Of a DNA stretch of 59,290 nt, positions 1 to 8,978 are shown piece by piece. Both the position numbers and the translations under genes were made by a program. The stretch covers positions 1-59,290 of the forward strand of contig JAJUJL010000024.1 in the NCBI GenBank assembly GCA_029265355.1, written 5' to 3'. Source of the DNA: Chloroflexota bacterium. GTDB lineage: Bacteria; Chloroflexota; Anaerolineae; Anaerolineales; UBA4823. The notes beneath the pieces are model-generated. The model searched no databases. It saw only the letters and a program-made list of their open reading frames with translations, and was not told where the DNA came from. How positions within the stretch are numbered: the stretch's first letter is position 1; each line of letters starts with the position of its first letter.

Positions 1-73
1 CCTTCTCGCCCGAGATCAATTCCAGCACGACCTTCGCCTTGAATTCCGCTGTGAATTTCCTGCGTTCTGCCAT
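1..73 (-). CDS. IS3-family transposase OrfA, N-terminus only (partial)
   Basis: Reading leftward from the ATG at 73 gives 24 codons beginning MAERRKFTAEFKAKVVLEL, the characteristic start of IS3/IS911-type OrfA helix-turn-helix proteins, which bind the element's ends. The gene runs off the left edge of the window. Its start lies about 70 bp inside a typical IS3-type terminus, which supports the call. Only the first 24 residues can be judged, so nothing can be said about whether the element is intact. Confidence 0.75.
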   Translation of the reverse strand, partial: MAERRKFTAEFKAKVVLELISGEK

Positions 74-143
74 TGTGTACCTCTTTCCTGGATCTTACCC
101 TACCCCTATGGGGCCTGTCCAGTTTTTGGGGTCCACTACAGTA
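1..143 (-). mobile_element. IS3-family insertion sequence, left-over end
   Basis: The plus strand at 115-140 carries a sequence whose reverse complement reads TGGACCCCAAAAACTGGACA, the familiar terminal inverted repeat of many IS3-family elements. The transposase start codon lies just inside it. The outer boundary, about 138-143, is estimated from the repeat alone, and the other end lies outside the window. Confidence 0.65.
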
Positions 144-181
144 CCCTCCCTAAGATCTCAAGATATGCGAAGCCCCGAATG

Positions 182-793
182 TTACGGTTCTGGATTTCCA
201 GGAGTAGATGTAACCGGAGCTGGGTAAGGAGCAGGGGTTGTATCTATCGGCGTTGAAGGAGGTGGATAGGGGAACGATGTTGGTGTCGAAGCTGGAGGTA
301 TTTGAGTGGGTACAGAACCAGTTGGTTCGGGAGGTTCATGGCCCATCAACGAAGCCGGAGGGCTGGAGCCCAAAATAATGTCCCCATCTTCAAGTTCTAT
401 GGCCTGATCGATATCGACATTCGGTCCGGCTAGATACAGATCAAACGCGCCATTGCATCGGAATATTACAATTTCCGATTTTTCACTGAGGGGCAATTCG
501 GGACTGAGGTCATAAGTATGGGCAAATGGAATAGGTGTTACAGTCGGACGGAAATATGGTATCGAAGTCGAAAATCGATTCGGCGTGGGTGTCGGCGTCC
601 CAATCATTTGCGCTTCCTGGGGGAGTGGAACACAACAAGCAGGACGCGTCGGGAACGGTGATCTAATCACCGTCGGCAATAGTGATGGTTTGCCTTGATT
701 ATTTCGATTTGATGCAACAACGACGGACCAGGAAATCAATCCAATTAAGACAACCATACCTGTTGCCTTCATCGCCCGAGAAATCCGATTCAT
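182..793 (-). CDS. Exported Pro/Thr-rich protein of unknown function
   Basis: A 203-aa protein with one N-terminal hydrophobic segment (about residues 9-28) that would act as a signal anchor or signal peptide. The rest is low-complexity Pro/Thr/Ser-rich sequence, with PTPTP and PPSTP runs around a more ordinary central block (about residues 95-150). The start at 793 is well supported by a GGAGGG Shine-Dalgarno six to nine bases upstream. Such tails are common linkers in secreted Chloroflexota proteins. It sits alone between the IS3 end and a gene-poor stretch. No enzyme motif is visible and I do not recognise a family, so the function is unknown. Confidence 0.6.
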   Translation of the reverse strand: MNRISRAMKATGMVVLIGLISWSVVVASNRNNQGKPSLLPTVIRSPFPTRPACCVPLPQEAQMIGTPTPTPNRFSTSIPYFRPTVTPIPFAHTYDLSPELPLSEKSEIVIFRCNGAFDLYLAGPNVDIDQAIELEDGDIILGSSPPASLMGHEPPEPTGSVPTQIPPASTPTSFPYPPPSTPIDTTPAPYPAPVTSTPGNPEP

Positions 794-1015
794 CTTTACC
801 CTCCAATTTAGAGACTGGATTTACTAAAGGGGATTTAGGCAATGTATCTATTTTCACAAATTATAGCACTAATTCGTTAAACCTATCTGGGGAAAGCGCG
901 AGCCAAATTGGCATAGTTTATAAACATTAGTGCCGTCTTGTTTCAAGGTACAGGACAGCACCAACGTTGGCCGATTTGCCAACCGTAGTTATTCATTCTC
1001 CATACATTTCAGGAG

Positions 1016-1354
1016 GTGCTCACACAGCAAACCCTAAAAATAATCCAACACGCTCATTCATCGCTTCCCACCCGCATCCGCGTGGTGAGGTGCATCTATC
1101 TGGTAGACTTCGGTCCAACCACGCAGCCCCGATTTCACACGATAAGCAGACAGAGGCAATGCTCCTGTGATCTGGGCGCAGCCTGTCCGGCTGTCGAGAC
1201 CATAGCAGAATATCTACGCAATGGCGGTCAGTGCGCCCCCAACCCACTGCTACCCTGCGACGCGCAAATCGTACGCAATTGTAAGTGGGACGGTATATAC
1301 ACCAAAGAACTCGGTTTACTCTGTACAGAGAGCGGGATGCCTTACTTCTCATAA
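1016..1354 (+). CDS. Possible small Cys-rich protein, uncertain
   Basis: An open frame of 112 codons with a GTG start. Its central part (LVDFGP, then CSCDLGAACPAVETIAEYL with a following GG) looks like a small metal-binding protein of the kind found near RadC genes in Chloroflexota accessory regions. Against it: an AGGAGG runs into the GTG itself rather than sitting upstream, no better start exists before an in-frame stop at 986, and the opposite strand is also open. Report it as a candidate only. If it is not a gene, 794-1454 is non-coding apart from the dyad at 1397-1432. Confidence 0.3.
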   Translation: MLTQQTLKIIQHAHSSLPTRIRVVRCIYLVDFGPTTQPRFHTISRQRQCSCDLGAACPAVETIAEYLRNGGQCAPNPLLPCDAQIVRNCKWDGIYTKELGLLCTESGMPYFS

Positions 1355-1396
1355 GCCAAAGCCGAAGGCGTAAAGAGGCGCTCCGCCGTAAGCAAA

Positions 1397-1432
1397 CAGC
1401 GGCCAGCCACACGAAAGTGAAGCTGGCCGCTG
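1397..1432. promoter_or_regulatory. 11-bp perfect inverted repeat upstream of the RadC operon
   Basis: CAGCGGCCAGC at 1397-1407 pairs with GCTGGCCGCTG at 1422-1432 across a 14-nt loop. The right arm is followed by ACTTTTATTTATGGAGG, so it could be a weak terminator of upstream transcription, or a 5' leader stem or operator for the genes starting at 1455/1508. The sequence alone does not decide between these. Confidence 0.5.
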
Positions 1433-1454
1433 ACTTTTATTTATGGAGGTAAAT

Positions 1455-1526
1455 ATGAAAACTCACACTTTGACCGGTATAGATCATCAATCCGCTGTGG
1501 AGGTGCCATGGGACAACTCCCCTTGA
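1455..1526 (+). CDS. 23-codon leader peptide overlapping RadC start
   Basis: A short ORF starting ATG AAA ACT CAC behind a strong GGAGG (1445-1449, 5-nt spacing) and ending TGA at 1524-1526, 19 bases inside the RadC-like coding region in another frame. The main gene's own GGAGG (about 1499-1503) lies inside this ORF. Translation of the leader would therefore bring ribosomes through the RadC initiation region, a layout typical of translational coupling or leader control. No homology can be judged at this length. Confidence 0.4.
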   Translation: MKTHTLTGIDHQSAVEVPWDNSP

Positions 1527-2683
1527 TCATCTCCATTGCACCCGACCCGCGCCTGGCGCGCCTGCCGGCGCCCGAGCAACCCGTGCGCCGGGTGGCCGAA
1601 CGGCCATCCGCCTGCAATCGGGTGGAGCTCCTGGCGGCGCTGATCGGGGGTCCCAACCAGCTCGAAAAGGCCGAGCTTCTACTGGCCGCCTTTGGCAGCT
1701 TGCGTGCCATGGCCGCGGCCACCCCGGACGAGCTGGCTGCTGTCAAGGGCGTCGGGCCACAGACGGCGGTACGCGTGCGGGCGGCCCTGGAACTGGGCGT
1801 GCGCCTGGCCGGGGAGACGCCCGAAGAGCGCCCGGCCGATGCCGCCGCTCTGGTGCTGCCCGAGATGAGCGCCCTGGAGCAGGAGCACCTGCGGGTGATC
1901 CTGCTCGACACGCGCAACCGGGTGATCGACATCGTGGAGATCTACCACGGCAGCCTGAACTCCGCTCAGGTGCGGGTGGCCGAGCGTGCGAGCTTCGCTC
2001 GCGCGTTCAAGCCCGCCATCCAACGCATGTCGGCGGCGATCATTCTAGTTCATAACCATCCGAGTGGCGACCCGACGCCCAGCCCGGACGACGTGGCTGT
2101 AACCCGGGCAGTCGTCCAGGCGGGCAAGCTCTTGGACATCGACACGCTGGATCATCTGGTCATTGGTCGTGGTCGCTTCGTTTCGCTCAAAGAGCGTGGC
2201 CTGGGTTTTGACGGCCGCGTATCTGAGACGAAGCCTGGTTATCGCCTGCGATCAGCCCGGTATTCCATCCAGGAGGATGACGATCTGATTTACGCCTACA
2301 CTCGCTCCCAGGCGTTGGAAGATGGCGTGCTGGTGGATGTCTCTCAAATGGCATTGAAAGCCGGCTTTCGCTATCGCACCGCCATCACCGCCGACTTGCA
2401 TGCCCGCATCACACCAAATGAGCGGGAGAAAGCGCTGGGACAGAGCTACGAAGGCCGGTTGTGGGATGTGGTTTTTCTGGCTTCCTTCGCTGCACGCCGA
2501 TCAGGTACACAAGATCGATGCAGCTTCGAGGTCGGTCTTTTCGAAGCTGACGAGGCTCCTCCACACCGCACCCACCGTCGCACGCTCTCGTTGTGGATGG
2601 TGGTCGGTCCTGGCGATCAGGCCTGCACTGACGAAGGAAGTGGCGGGCCGGTCATCACGATCGGTTTCCCTGAGGACTTTTAA
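1508..2683 (+). CDS. RadC-like JAB/MPN protein fused to DUF6573 domain
   Basis: 391 aa in two parts. Residues about 25-230 are RadC/UPF0758: a helix-hairpin-helix-like region (GVGPQTAVRVRAALELG) then the JAMM metal-binding motif HNHPSGDPTPSPDD, with H182, H184 and D195 as expected zinc ligands. RadC homologues are common on mobile elements, but their biochemical role is unsettled. Residues about 257-391 match the DUF6573 pattern (YTRSQALEDGVLVDVS, LWDVVF, VGPGD, PVITI near the end), normally a stand-alone accessory protein. The two are joined without a stop. Start at 1508 behind GGAGG. The next gene begins 10 bp after the stop, so they are co-transcribed. Confidence 0.85.
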   Translation: MGQLPLIISIAPDPRLARLPAPEQPVRRVAERPSACNRVELLAALIGGPNQLEKAELLLAAFGSLRAMAAATPDELAAVKGVGPQTAVRVRAALELGVRLAGETPEERPADAAALVLPEMSALEQEHLRVILLDTRNRVIDIVEIYHGSLNSAQVRVAERASFARAFKPAIQRMSAAIILVHNHPSGDPTPSPDDVAVTRAVVQAGKLLDIDTLDHLVIGRGRFVSLKERGLGFDGRVSETKPGYRLRSARYSIQEDDDLIYAYTRSQALEDGVLVDVSQMALKAGFRYRTAITADLHARITPNEREKALGQSYEGRLWDVVFLASFAARRSGTQDRCSFEVGLFEADEAPPHRTHRRTLSLWMVVGPGDQACTDEGSGGPVITIGFPEDF

Positions 2684-2693
2684 GGAGGCAGCC

Positions 2694-3794
2694 ATGACTG
2701 GAAAAACAATCCCAGGCTTGCACGCCCCCTTCGAGAACGCCTACTTCCAGGAACGCGCCCTCAAGGCAGCCAACCGGCAAAAGCAAGGTCACATCCTGGT
2801 TTCTAGCTCAAAGTCAGATACAGGTCAAGGTTTACCCTTGCCGTACATCCACGATGTCCCTGGTCTGCGGCGCGGCAGCTACCCCTATGATTACGAATGT
2901 GAATGGGGGCGCTTCAAGTACGAGTACGAACTGGGCTCCTATCTCTTCACACCACACAATGGTCAGGTTCCACCCGGCTGGGAGCGCTATGACCTGCAAA
3001 CACCTATCCAGCCGGTGACCGCTGTGATCGACCGGGCGCGCCGTCTGGCGACCGTCAAGACACCGGACCGCGAGATCGACCTGCGGGATGTACCGGTGGG
3101 CGAGAGCCCCTACAACCTGCTCCAGCAGGTCAACGCAGCCCTTGCCCAAAGCTGCCAGCCCTTCGTGGCTTGGCGGCTGGAGTGGGTCAGCAGCGAGATT
3201 AAGCGGCTGTGGCCGGAAAGCGTCCCGCAGATCCGTAACGAACATGGCTCGGCTTACGTCACCGGCTATGCCCACGATGAGGCCGGCAACCTGATCTACC
3301 TGGGCATGGTCGGGCATAAGACAGTGCTCGAGTCAATCCGGGCGACGGTCCAGGCCAGGCAGCGCAAGAAGCTTTATTTACAAGGCAGACCGGTCTACCC
3401 ATTGGCAACCCACTACTCCCAAACTTGGCAGCACCTGCTGGACTACGGTGCGTACCATGCGACACTGATCGCCGATCCCGCGCTGCCAGGTAAGTGGCAT
3501 CCAGGAAAGGAAGTAGTTTATCTGCTGGAATTCGAAGGTGAATTACCGGATGGATCGACTCCTGAGGTCAAACCTTGGCGCATGCTCGCTTCTCGATTGT
3601 CAGAAACTTTGCCTATTCCAATTATGGATCATTGGGCAGTTACACTCTGGGAAGCAGGCTCGAAGAAAGAGCTAATCGGTGAGCTGGCAGTCTCTGGTGA
3701 TTGCTCATCGGGGCATTGGGTTTCTGTAACCGAATCCGGATGGAAGGAGGTGGTCACGGCGTTAGTAGAGCAGGATGAAATTAGTATTCGGTAG
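2694..3794 (+). CDS. Unknown 366-aa accessory-element protein
   Basis: The frame is open from 2400, but the real start is the ATG at 2694: it follows GGAGG (2683-2687) by six bases and lies 10 bp after the RadC-DUF6573 stop. The protein is soluble-looking, with no signal peptide or membrane segment. It is rich in aromatic residues (SYPYDYECEWGRFKYEYELG near residues 62-81). I do not recognise a family. Linkage to RadC/DUF6573 and to the downstream DUF6094 methylase-helicase suggests a plasmid or integrative-element housekeeping role, but this is inference from context. A terminator-like hairpin follows immediately. Confidence 0.7.
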   Translation: MTGKTIPGLHAPFENAYFQERALKAANRQKQGHILVSSSKSDTGQGLPLPYIHDVPGLRRGSYPYDYECEWGRFKYEYELGSYLFTPHNGQVPPGWERYDLQTPIQPVTAVIDRARRLATVKTPDREIDLRDVPVGESPYNLLQQVNAALAQSCQPFVAWRLEWVSSEIKRLWPESVPQIRNEHGSAYVTGYAHDEAGNLIYLGMVGHKTVLESIRATVQARQRKKLYLQGRPVYPLATHYSQTWQHLLDYGAYHATLIADPALPGKWHPGKEVVYLLEFEGELPDGSTPEVKPWRMLASRLSETLPIPIMDHWAVTLWEAGSKKELIGELAVSGDCSSGHWVSVTESGWKEVVTALVEQDEISIR

Positions 3795-3801
3795 GTTCAT
3801 C

Positions 3802-3834
3802 GGTTGATCGGGGGATTTATTCCCTCGATCAACC
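3802..3834 (+). terminator. Terminator-like hairpin after the RadC operon
   Basis: GGTTGATCGGGGGA (3802-3815) pairs with TCCCTCGATCAACC (3821-3834), 14 pairs with one G-U. It lies 8 bases after the stop codon. The downstream tract is AT-rich (ATTATT) rather than a clean T-run, so it is a plausible but not ideal intrinsic terminator. Confidence 0.6.
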
Positions 3835-3959
3835 ATTATTCCCTCAGCACAGTTAACATCTTTTTCAAATCCTGATTCCCCTAACATGATTTTGTCAATT
3901 AGGTAATCCAGGCCAAATTGGCTAAATCAAGCAATACAACGCCAAAACGCATCATAAAT

Positions 3960-4481
3960 TCATTTCGCCATATCGGTCATGACCTGATCATGGCGCTTAA
4001 TCAACCCGCGCACGTTGCCCAAGCAGCACGAGCCTTGCGGATTTCGTAAGTCGCACGCACATTGCCCAGCATTAATGCCAATGTTGATATCTTCTAAAAT
4101 AGCCTTGCGCGACTCCGATGATGCAGCGCGAATATCCCCGACCGTATGCCGAAAGCAGTAGCAGACAAAAACATCATCACTTTCAGGTTCTTTTTGATAG
4201 ACGCGCTCACGAATATGTTCAGCGCGAAAGATTTGCTCGCCGTCGGGCGAGAAATACACCACCGGGCAATCCTGTGTCTTGCAAAACAGGTATTCAACAT
4301 CTTGGACTTCACGCAAACTCACTGAAAGAAGAGCTTTAACCGTCTGCCCCTGGACAGGTTTGCCCCTCATGCCGCAGACGGGACAGGTGTTTTTCGTGCG
4401 GGATGGGCGTTGAAAATCCTGGGCTGGCAACTCACATACGGTACTTCCCGCTTCAGTTGGACAACAACAAGAGTCACTCAT
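3960..4481 (-). CDS. CopZ-type [2Fe-2S]/Zn metallochaperone
   Basis: 173 aa with at least a dozen cysteines: an N-terminal CCC, a zinc-knuckle CPVCGM, CKTQDCP and C-terminal CYC / CAC / CC clusters. This matches the N-terminal domain of the Archaeoglobus fulgidus CopZ family, which binds one zinc and a [2Fe-2S] cluster and is linked to copper or mercury handling. The Atx1-like C-terminal module of that archaeal protein is absent. I chose the ATG at 4481 (MSDSCCC) because AAGGAG lies about 10 bases upstream; the frame extends to 4511 but that start would overlap the SD. It lies 160 bp downstream of the MerR-type regulator on the same strand and is probably its target. Confidence 0.75.
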   Translation of the reverse strand: MSDSCCCPTEAGSTVCELPAQDFQRPSRTKNTCPVCGMRGKPVQGQTVKALLSVSLREVQDVEYLFCKTQDCPVVYFSPDGEQIFRAEHIRERVYQKEPESDDVFVCYCFRHTVGDIRAASSESRKAILEDINIGINAGQCACDLRNPQGSCCLGNVRGLIKRHDQVMTDMAK

Positions 4482-4642
4482 CGTAATTTTCTCCTTTAGA
4501 TGTAGCGTCAAGTTACTACTGAACTTCGGGGGTCAGCCGCTCGGGAGCAGGATTCAAACCAAAAGGCAACATCGGCTGGCTGAATCGCTTCATTCCAGTT
4601 CTTCTTCTGACGTTCATTACCCAGTGTCACAAGATACCTGCC

Positions 4643-5050
4643 TTATTCGGTTCGATGGATGACCAGATGACAGACACAGTTCTTTCCGTCAACATCGTCA
4701 GTTGGGTAAGTGATTCCGATCGCGTGCAGTTCATGGAGTTCGGTTTCGAGGATCATTAAATCTTTTATCCGCTGGGAAACTTCCTCTGCTTTCACGCTTA
4801 GCAGATTAAGCACCACACGGCAGGGGGCTTCACGGCGGTCTCTCATTGCCAGGATTTCGGTGATGTCATCCAGGGAAAAATCCAACCGGCGCAGCCCAAT
4901 CACAAACTTGAGCCTGTCCACATCCGAGTCGTCATATACCCGGTATCCATTTGCCAACCGTTTCGGCTGCGGGAGAACGCCGATTGACTCGTAGTAGCGG
5001 ATAGTTTTACCAGGCAGGCCAGTTAATTCGGCAAGTTCATTAATTCTCAT
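4643..5050 (-). CDS. MerR-family metal-responsive regulator (divalent-ion type)
   Basis: 135 aa from the ATG at 5050, which has GAGG six bases upstream; an in-frame ATG at 5062 lacks a site. Residues 1-70 are the winged helix of MerR proteins (ELTGLPGKTIRYYESIGVL, NGYRVYDDSDV). A dimerisation helix follows, with candidate metal ligands C77, C125 and C127. CueR-like monovalent sensors have Ser at the position of C77, so a Cys there points to a divalent or soft-metal sensor (Hg, Cd, Pb, Zn), as in MerR, CadR or ZntR. The 19-bp-spacer promoter overlapping the operator directly upstream shows autoregulation and metal activation of the operon. The exact metal is not determinable. Confidence 0.88.
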   Translation of the reverse strand: MRINELAELTGLPGKTIRYYESIGVLPQPKRLANGYRVYDDSDVDRLKFVIGLRRLDFSLDDITEILAMRDRREAPCRVVLNLLSVKAEEVSQRIKDLMILETELHELHAIGITYPTDDVDGKNCVCHLVIHRTE

Positions 5051-5071
5051 TGCACACCTCAACTACAGGAC

Positions 5072-5102
5072 ATTCTACACCTTCCAGTTACTGGAAGGTC
5101 AA
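5072..5102 (-). promoter_or_regulatory. MerR-type promoter/operator, 19-bp spacer
   Basis: Read on the minus strand: -35 TTGACC (5097-5102), a 19-bp spacer, and -10 TAGAAT (5072-5077). Almost the whole spacer is a palindrome (5079-5099) with arms ACCTTCC and GGAAGGT, the classic operator of MerR, CueR and ZntR proteins, which untwist overlong spacers when metal binds. The -10 lies 21 bp upstream of the regulator start. Confidence 0.88.
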
Positions 5103-5263
5103 GGGTAAATTGGAATCATTCATTGCTTTTAGGACTGATTGAGTGATCAACTCAGTTGATAACGTTGGCTGGTTATTGAAATCCCAGATTATGTTTTAAG
5201 GAGGTAATTCGAATACATACAACCATTCTGATGTAGTTCCTTGATTTCAACGAAAAATATCTA

Positions 5264-5294
5264 CCCCTGCGGGGACCTCGCGCCCCTCGGGGCG
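5264..5294. promoter_or_regulatory. GC-rich hairpins in the leader of the methylase-helicase gene
   Basis: Two small palindromes, CCCCTGCGGGG (5264-5274) and GCGCCCCTCGGGGCG (5280-5294), lie 40-70 bases before the start codon at 5335. The start itself is preceded by GGAGG at 5322-5326. They could form stem-loops in the mRNA leader; no known riboswitch is recognised. Confidence 0.35.
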
Positions 5295-5334
5295 AAGTGT
5301 CCTCCTGGGGGTCATACACACGGAGGATACACAC

Positions 5335-8300
5335 ATGAGACTTGCAGGAATTGAAAAGGGAGGTTTTTATCCCTACCCACCTCACATGGCGGAAGCTACG
5401 GCTTCCTGGTTTATCCCGCTTCCAGCGGGTACACGTGGGCGACTGCTCGACCCCTGCGCGGGTGAAGGTGAAATAGCCAGCCTCCTGGGCAAGCTGCTCA
5501 ACTGCGAGACCCTTCGGGCTGAGCCCCTCGGGGAGAGCCCTCAGGCGAACCCTCAGGGCGAAGCCTGGGGCTGCGAGTTGTTCCCCTACCGGGCCGAGAA
5601 AGCCGCTGCCCGTATGGACAAGTGCCACAGCGCCGCCTGGGAGAGCTGCTCGCTCACCGACGAGTCAGTCACGCTCTTATGGCTCAACCCGCCCTACGAT
5701 GACGATCGACATGGCGATGATAAGCGGCTCGAGTTGGCTTTCCTGAAATCGACCACGCCCAAGCTGGTGCGCGGCGGCGTGCTGGCGTTTGTCATTCCTC
5801 AGCGCATCCTGCACCTGGCGGAGATTGTCCGCTACTTGGCCAGTCAGTACGAACACATCAACGTTCTGCGTTTTCCAGACGGCGAGTTCGAGCGCTTCAA
5901 GCAGATCCTGCTGCTGGCGACACGGCGAGATAAGTACAACGTTCCCAACAACGAAGAGATCGAAGCCATCCAGCACCTGGCGGAGAGCGATTTACCACCC
6001 CTGGGCTTTGCCCCCGAGCCGGTCTATCCGCTGCTGCCCGCCCCCCTCAAGGGCGCGGGCGGCCGGGCGATCACTTTTCGCCGGCTGGACTGGGCGCCCG
6101 ACGACCTGGTGGAAGCCAGCCGCTGGGCGGGCGTGCGCAAGACCCGCGCCTGGCAGGATCTAGTTCATCCGGTCAGCCGCGAGATTGCCTTCACCCCCAC
6201 CATTGCCGCTGGCGAAGCGAAGCTTCGCTTAAGCGAACGCTCCGCGTTCGCCGGTCACCTGGCGATGCTGATAGCCTTCGGCATGATGGGCACCTTGAAC
6301 CTGACAGACGATGAGGGTCACCCCATGCTGGTCAAAGGCAGAGTGATCAAGGTGGTGGATAAAACCACTCACCGCGACGATCACGACCCAGAGACCCTGG
6401 TCGAGCGTTTCCGCGACCGCTACGTCACTACGGTGGCCACGCTGAGCGCCTCCCACGGTTTGGAGATCATCCAGGATACCGAGCGCCTGACCGACTTCAT
6501 GAAGGCGCACGGCGACAAGATCGCCGCCCATACCCTGGCAGCTTACCAACCGCTTTATGACCTGAAACCCACCGAAGATGAGCTGGAGATCCTGGACCGC
6601 CTGGGCAAGCAGCGCAAGCCGCTGCCCGGCCAGTCCGCACCTGGCCTGCTCCCGACCCAGAAGCATGCCGCCATCGCCGCCGCCCGGGCCATCCGGATCC
6701 ACCGGGCAGCCAACGTGCAGGGAGAGATGGGCTCCGGCAAGAGCTCGATTGGCCTGGCTGTCATTGAGCTGCTCGACGCCTACCCGGCCCTGATCTTGTG
6801 CCCGCCGCACCTGGTGCCCAAGTGGATCCGTGAAGCGGAAGACGTCATACCCGGTGTGAAAGCCCGTGAACTGCGCCGCATCGGCAAGGGAACGGAGGGT
6901 GATGTCAACGACGTGCGCGCCTTCCTGGATGACTACGACAGTGGCAAGCTGGGACATAAGGCCATCGCCGTGGTTGCATCCACCGCAGCCAAGATGGGCG
7001 CTGGCTGGAAGCCGGTCGTCCAGGCGAAGACGATCAAGATCAACGGCAAGCCCCTGGTCGTTTACACCTGCCCGCAGTGCGGCCAAGTACAGACAGATAA
7101 CCAGGGCATTCCGGTGACCGAGATCGAGTACTTCCAGAAGCACCGCAGCTTTTGTTCGGCTCAGGTCAGCAGTTGGAAACTGGACACCAAGGGCCGGCGA
7201 GTCCGGGATCAAGATGGCAATCCGGTTTGGGAGACGCGTCCCTGCGGCGCTCCGCTCTTCGAGTATTCCGAAGCCCGCCGCTGGTCCATCGCGGAGTACA
7301 TCAAGGACAAGGTGCATGGTCGTTTCAAGCTCCTCATTGGAGATGAATGCCACGAGTACAAGTCGAAATCCAGCGATCGAGGAGTGGCCTTTCACCAGTT
7401 GGCCGAAGCGACAATGTACACCCTGACCCTGACGGGCACCTACTTTGGCGGACGGAGTACTTCAATCTTTTGGTTGCTGCACCGCCTTACGCCCAGCGTC
7501 CGCCAGGATTTTGCCTTCCATGACGAGCTGCGCTGGGCTAACGCCTACGGACTGCTGGAAAGCGTTCGCAAGCGCAAGGTGGATAATGACCTGGCTGACG
7601 AGGACGGCGCCTTCACCGGCAACCGGCGTTACCGCGACCAGGCGCACGAGATACCGGGCGTCAGCCCGGCGATCGGTCGGCAGACCGCCAGCACCCGCTT
7701 ACTGCACAACTCGATCTTCCTCAACCTGAAAGACCTGGGAGTCGAGCTACCGCCCTACGCGGAGGAGGTGATAGAGCTGGAGATGGAAGATGCTCAAGCC
7801 CGCCAGTATCAGGGGATGGAAAGCATTCTGCGCCACATGGCTCGGCGTGACCAGCGCTACCTGTCCCTTTGGTTGCAGTGGGCGCTCTCCCGGCCCAATT
7901 CGGCCTTTCGGGATGAGATCGTTGCTGCCAACCACGCATCGGTGCCGGTCAATGTCCTGGAAGCGCTGGCGCGTGAAATGCTGGAGAACACCGCCACAGA
8001 AGATACGTTGGAAAATCAGATCGCCCGCACCCTGCTGGAAGCAGCAAGGTTAGCTCAATCGGCGGCTTCCCGGCGGGAGAAAGAAACGTTGGTCAAGGTT
8101 CCGTTGATGCCTTTGGAAGCGGTGGTGGATCGCTTCAGCTTGCTGCCCAAGGAAAGCTGGCTGTCCAGCTTCTGCAAAGCAGAAAAAGCTCGCGGCCGGC
8201 GGACGTTGGTGTATGTACGCCAGACTGGCACTCGCGATATCCAGGACCGCCTGGAAAGCATACTAAAGCAATCCGGTGTTCAGGCGATCACCTTGTACGG

Positions 8301-8445
8301 CTCGGTGGACCCGCGCCGGCGTGAGCGCTGGATTGAAGATCACGGCTATGCGGATACACTGATCACCAATCCTCGCCTGGTGCAAACCGGGCTGGATCTG
8401 GTCAGCTTTCAGACGGTCGTATTCTACGAGCCGGAGTACAGCCTC
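5335..8445 (+). pseudogene. DUF6094 methylase-helicase, 3' end lost at a group II intron
   Basis: 1037 native codons. Residues 1-240 are a class I SAM-dependent methyltransferase: motif I DPCAGEGE at 39-46 and catalytic NPPY at 118-121, an N6-adenine-type signature, behind the DUF6094 GGFYPYPPH start. A superfamily II helicase follows: Walker A GEMGSGKSS at 463-471, a Zn-ribbon-like insert with CPQC at 579-582, and DECH at 670-673. The frame then enters the group II intron after YEPEYSL and stops six codons later at 8466. Helicase motif VI, which should follow, is missing and is not found beyond the intron. Such proteins are common on Chloroflexota plasmids and integrative elements; the role is probably element-encoded modification or anti-restriction. 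Confidence 0.85.
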
Positions 8446-8978
8446 GTGCGCCGCATGGCGGCATGAATGATTGTACGTGACGTACCGCAGGTTGAGGAGA
8501 GTACCTGCGAGGTCATCCGATTTACCGAAAGGGGAAACCTGTACGGGAAAAGAGCATGTCGGAAAAGGGGCGAAGCGGGAAGCCGTTTACCGTAGGATGT
8601 CGCCCCAAGACCTGGATGATATGGGTAAAGCTAAACTGCTTCAAGTCCAGTGGCAAGTTGGAGACTATTCCTCTCTTGACACAACGGTTGAGGTCAAGCC
8701 CCGGCAGCAGCATCTTGTAAAGGCTGAGAGGTGCGAAATCCTCCTGCCGGGAACACGGGTCAGTGAGACCTGTCAAGCCACGAACGGACACCCTAAGTCA
8801 TCCTGATAACGTCATTCATGACTGTACTGCGGGATCGCCTACGGGGCGCGAGCCCTATGGCGACGGAAACTCCATAGTAGTCGGTGGGGTCACGTCCACC
8901 CAAGGAGGTTGGGAAAGCCAACCACAGGGCGAAGGGAGTTAGGAACTTTAGCTTGCTAGAAAATTGGAGGTATGCGCA

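Noticed and set aside
1020-1412. 130-codon minus-strand frame in the 1-1.4 kb gap
   Set aside because: Arg-rich composition without domains or a binding site; likely non-coding.
2400-2693. Upstream extension of the 366-aa protein
   Set aside because: It overlaps the DUF6573 domain in another frame; the start at 2694 has the SD.
6229-7395. 388-codon open frame on the minus strand inside the methylase-helicase
   Set aside because: It is a GC-rich shadow antisense to clear methylase and helicase motifs, with no start site or family features.
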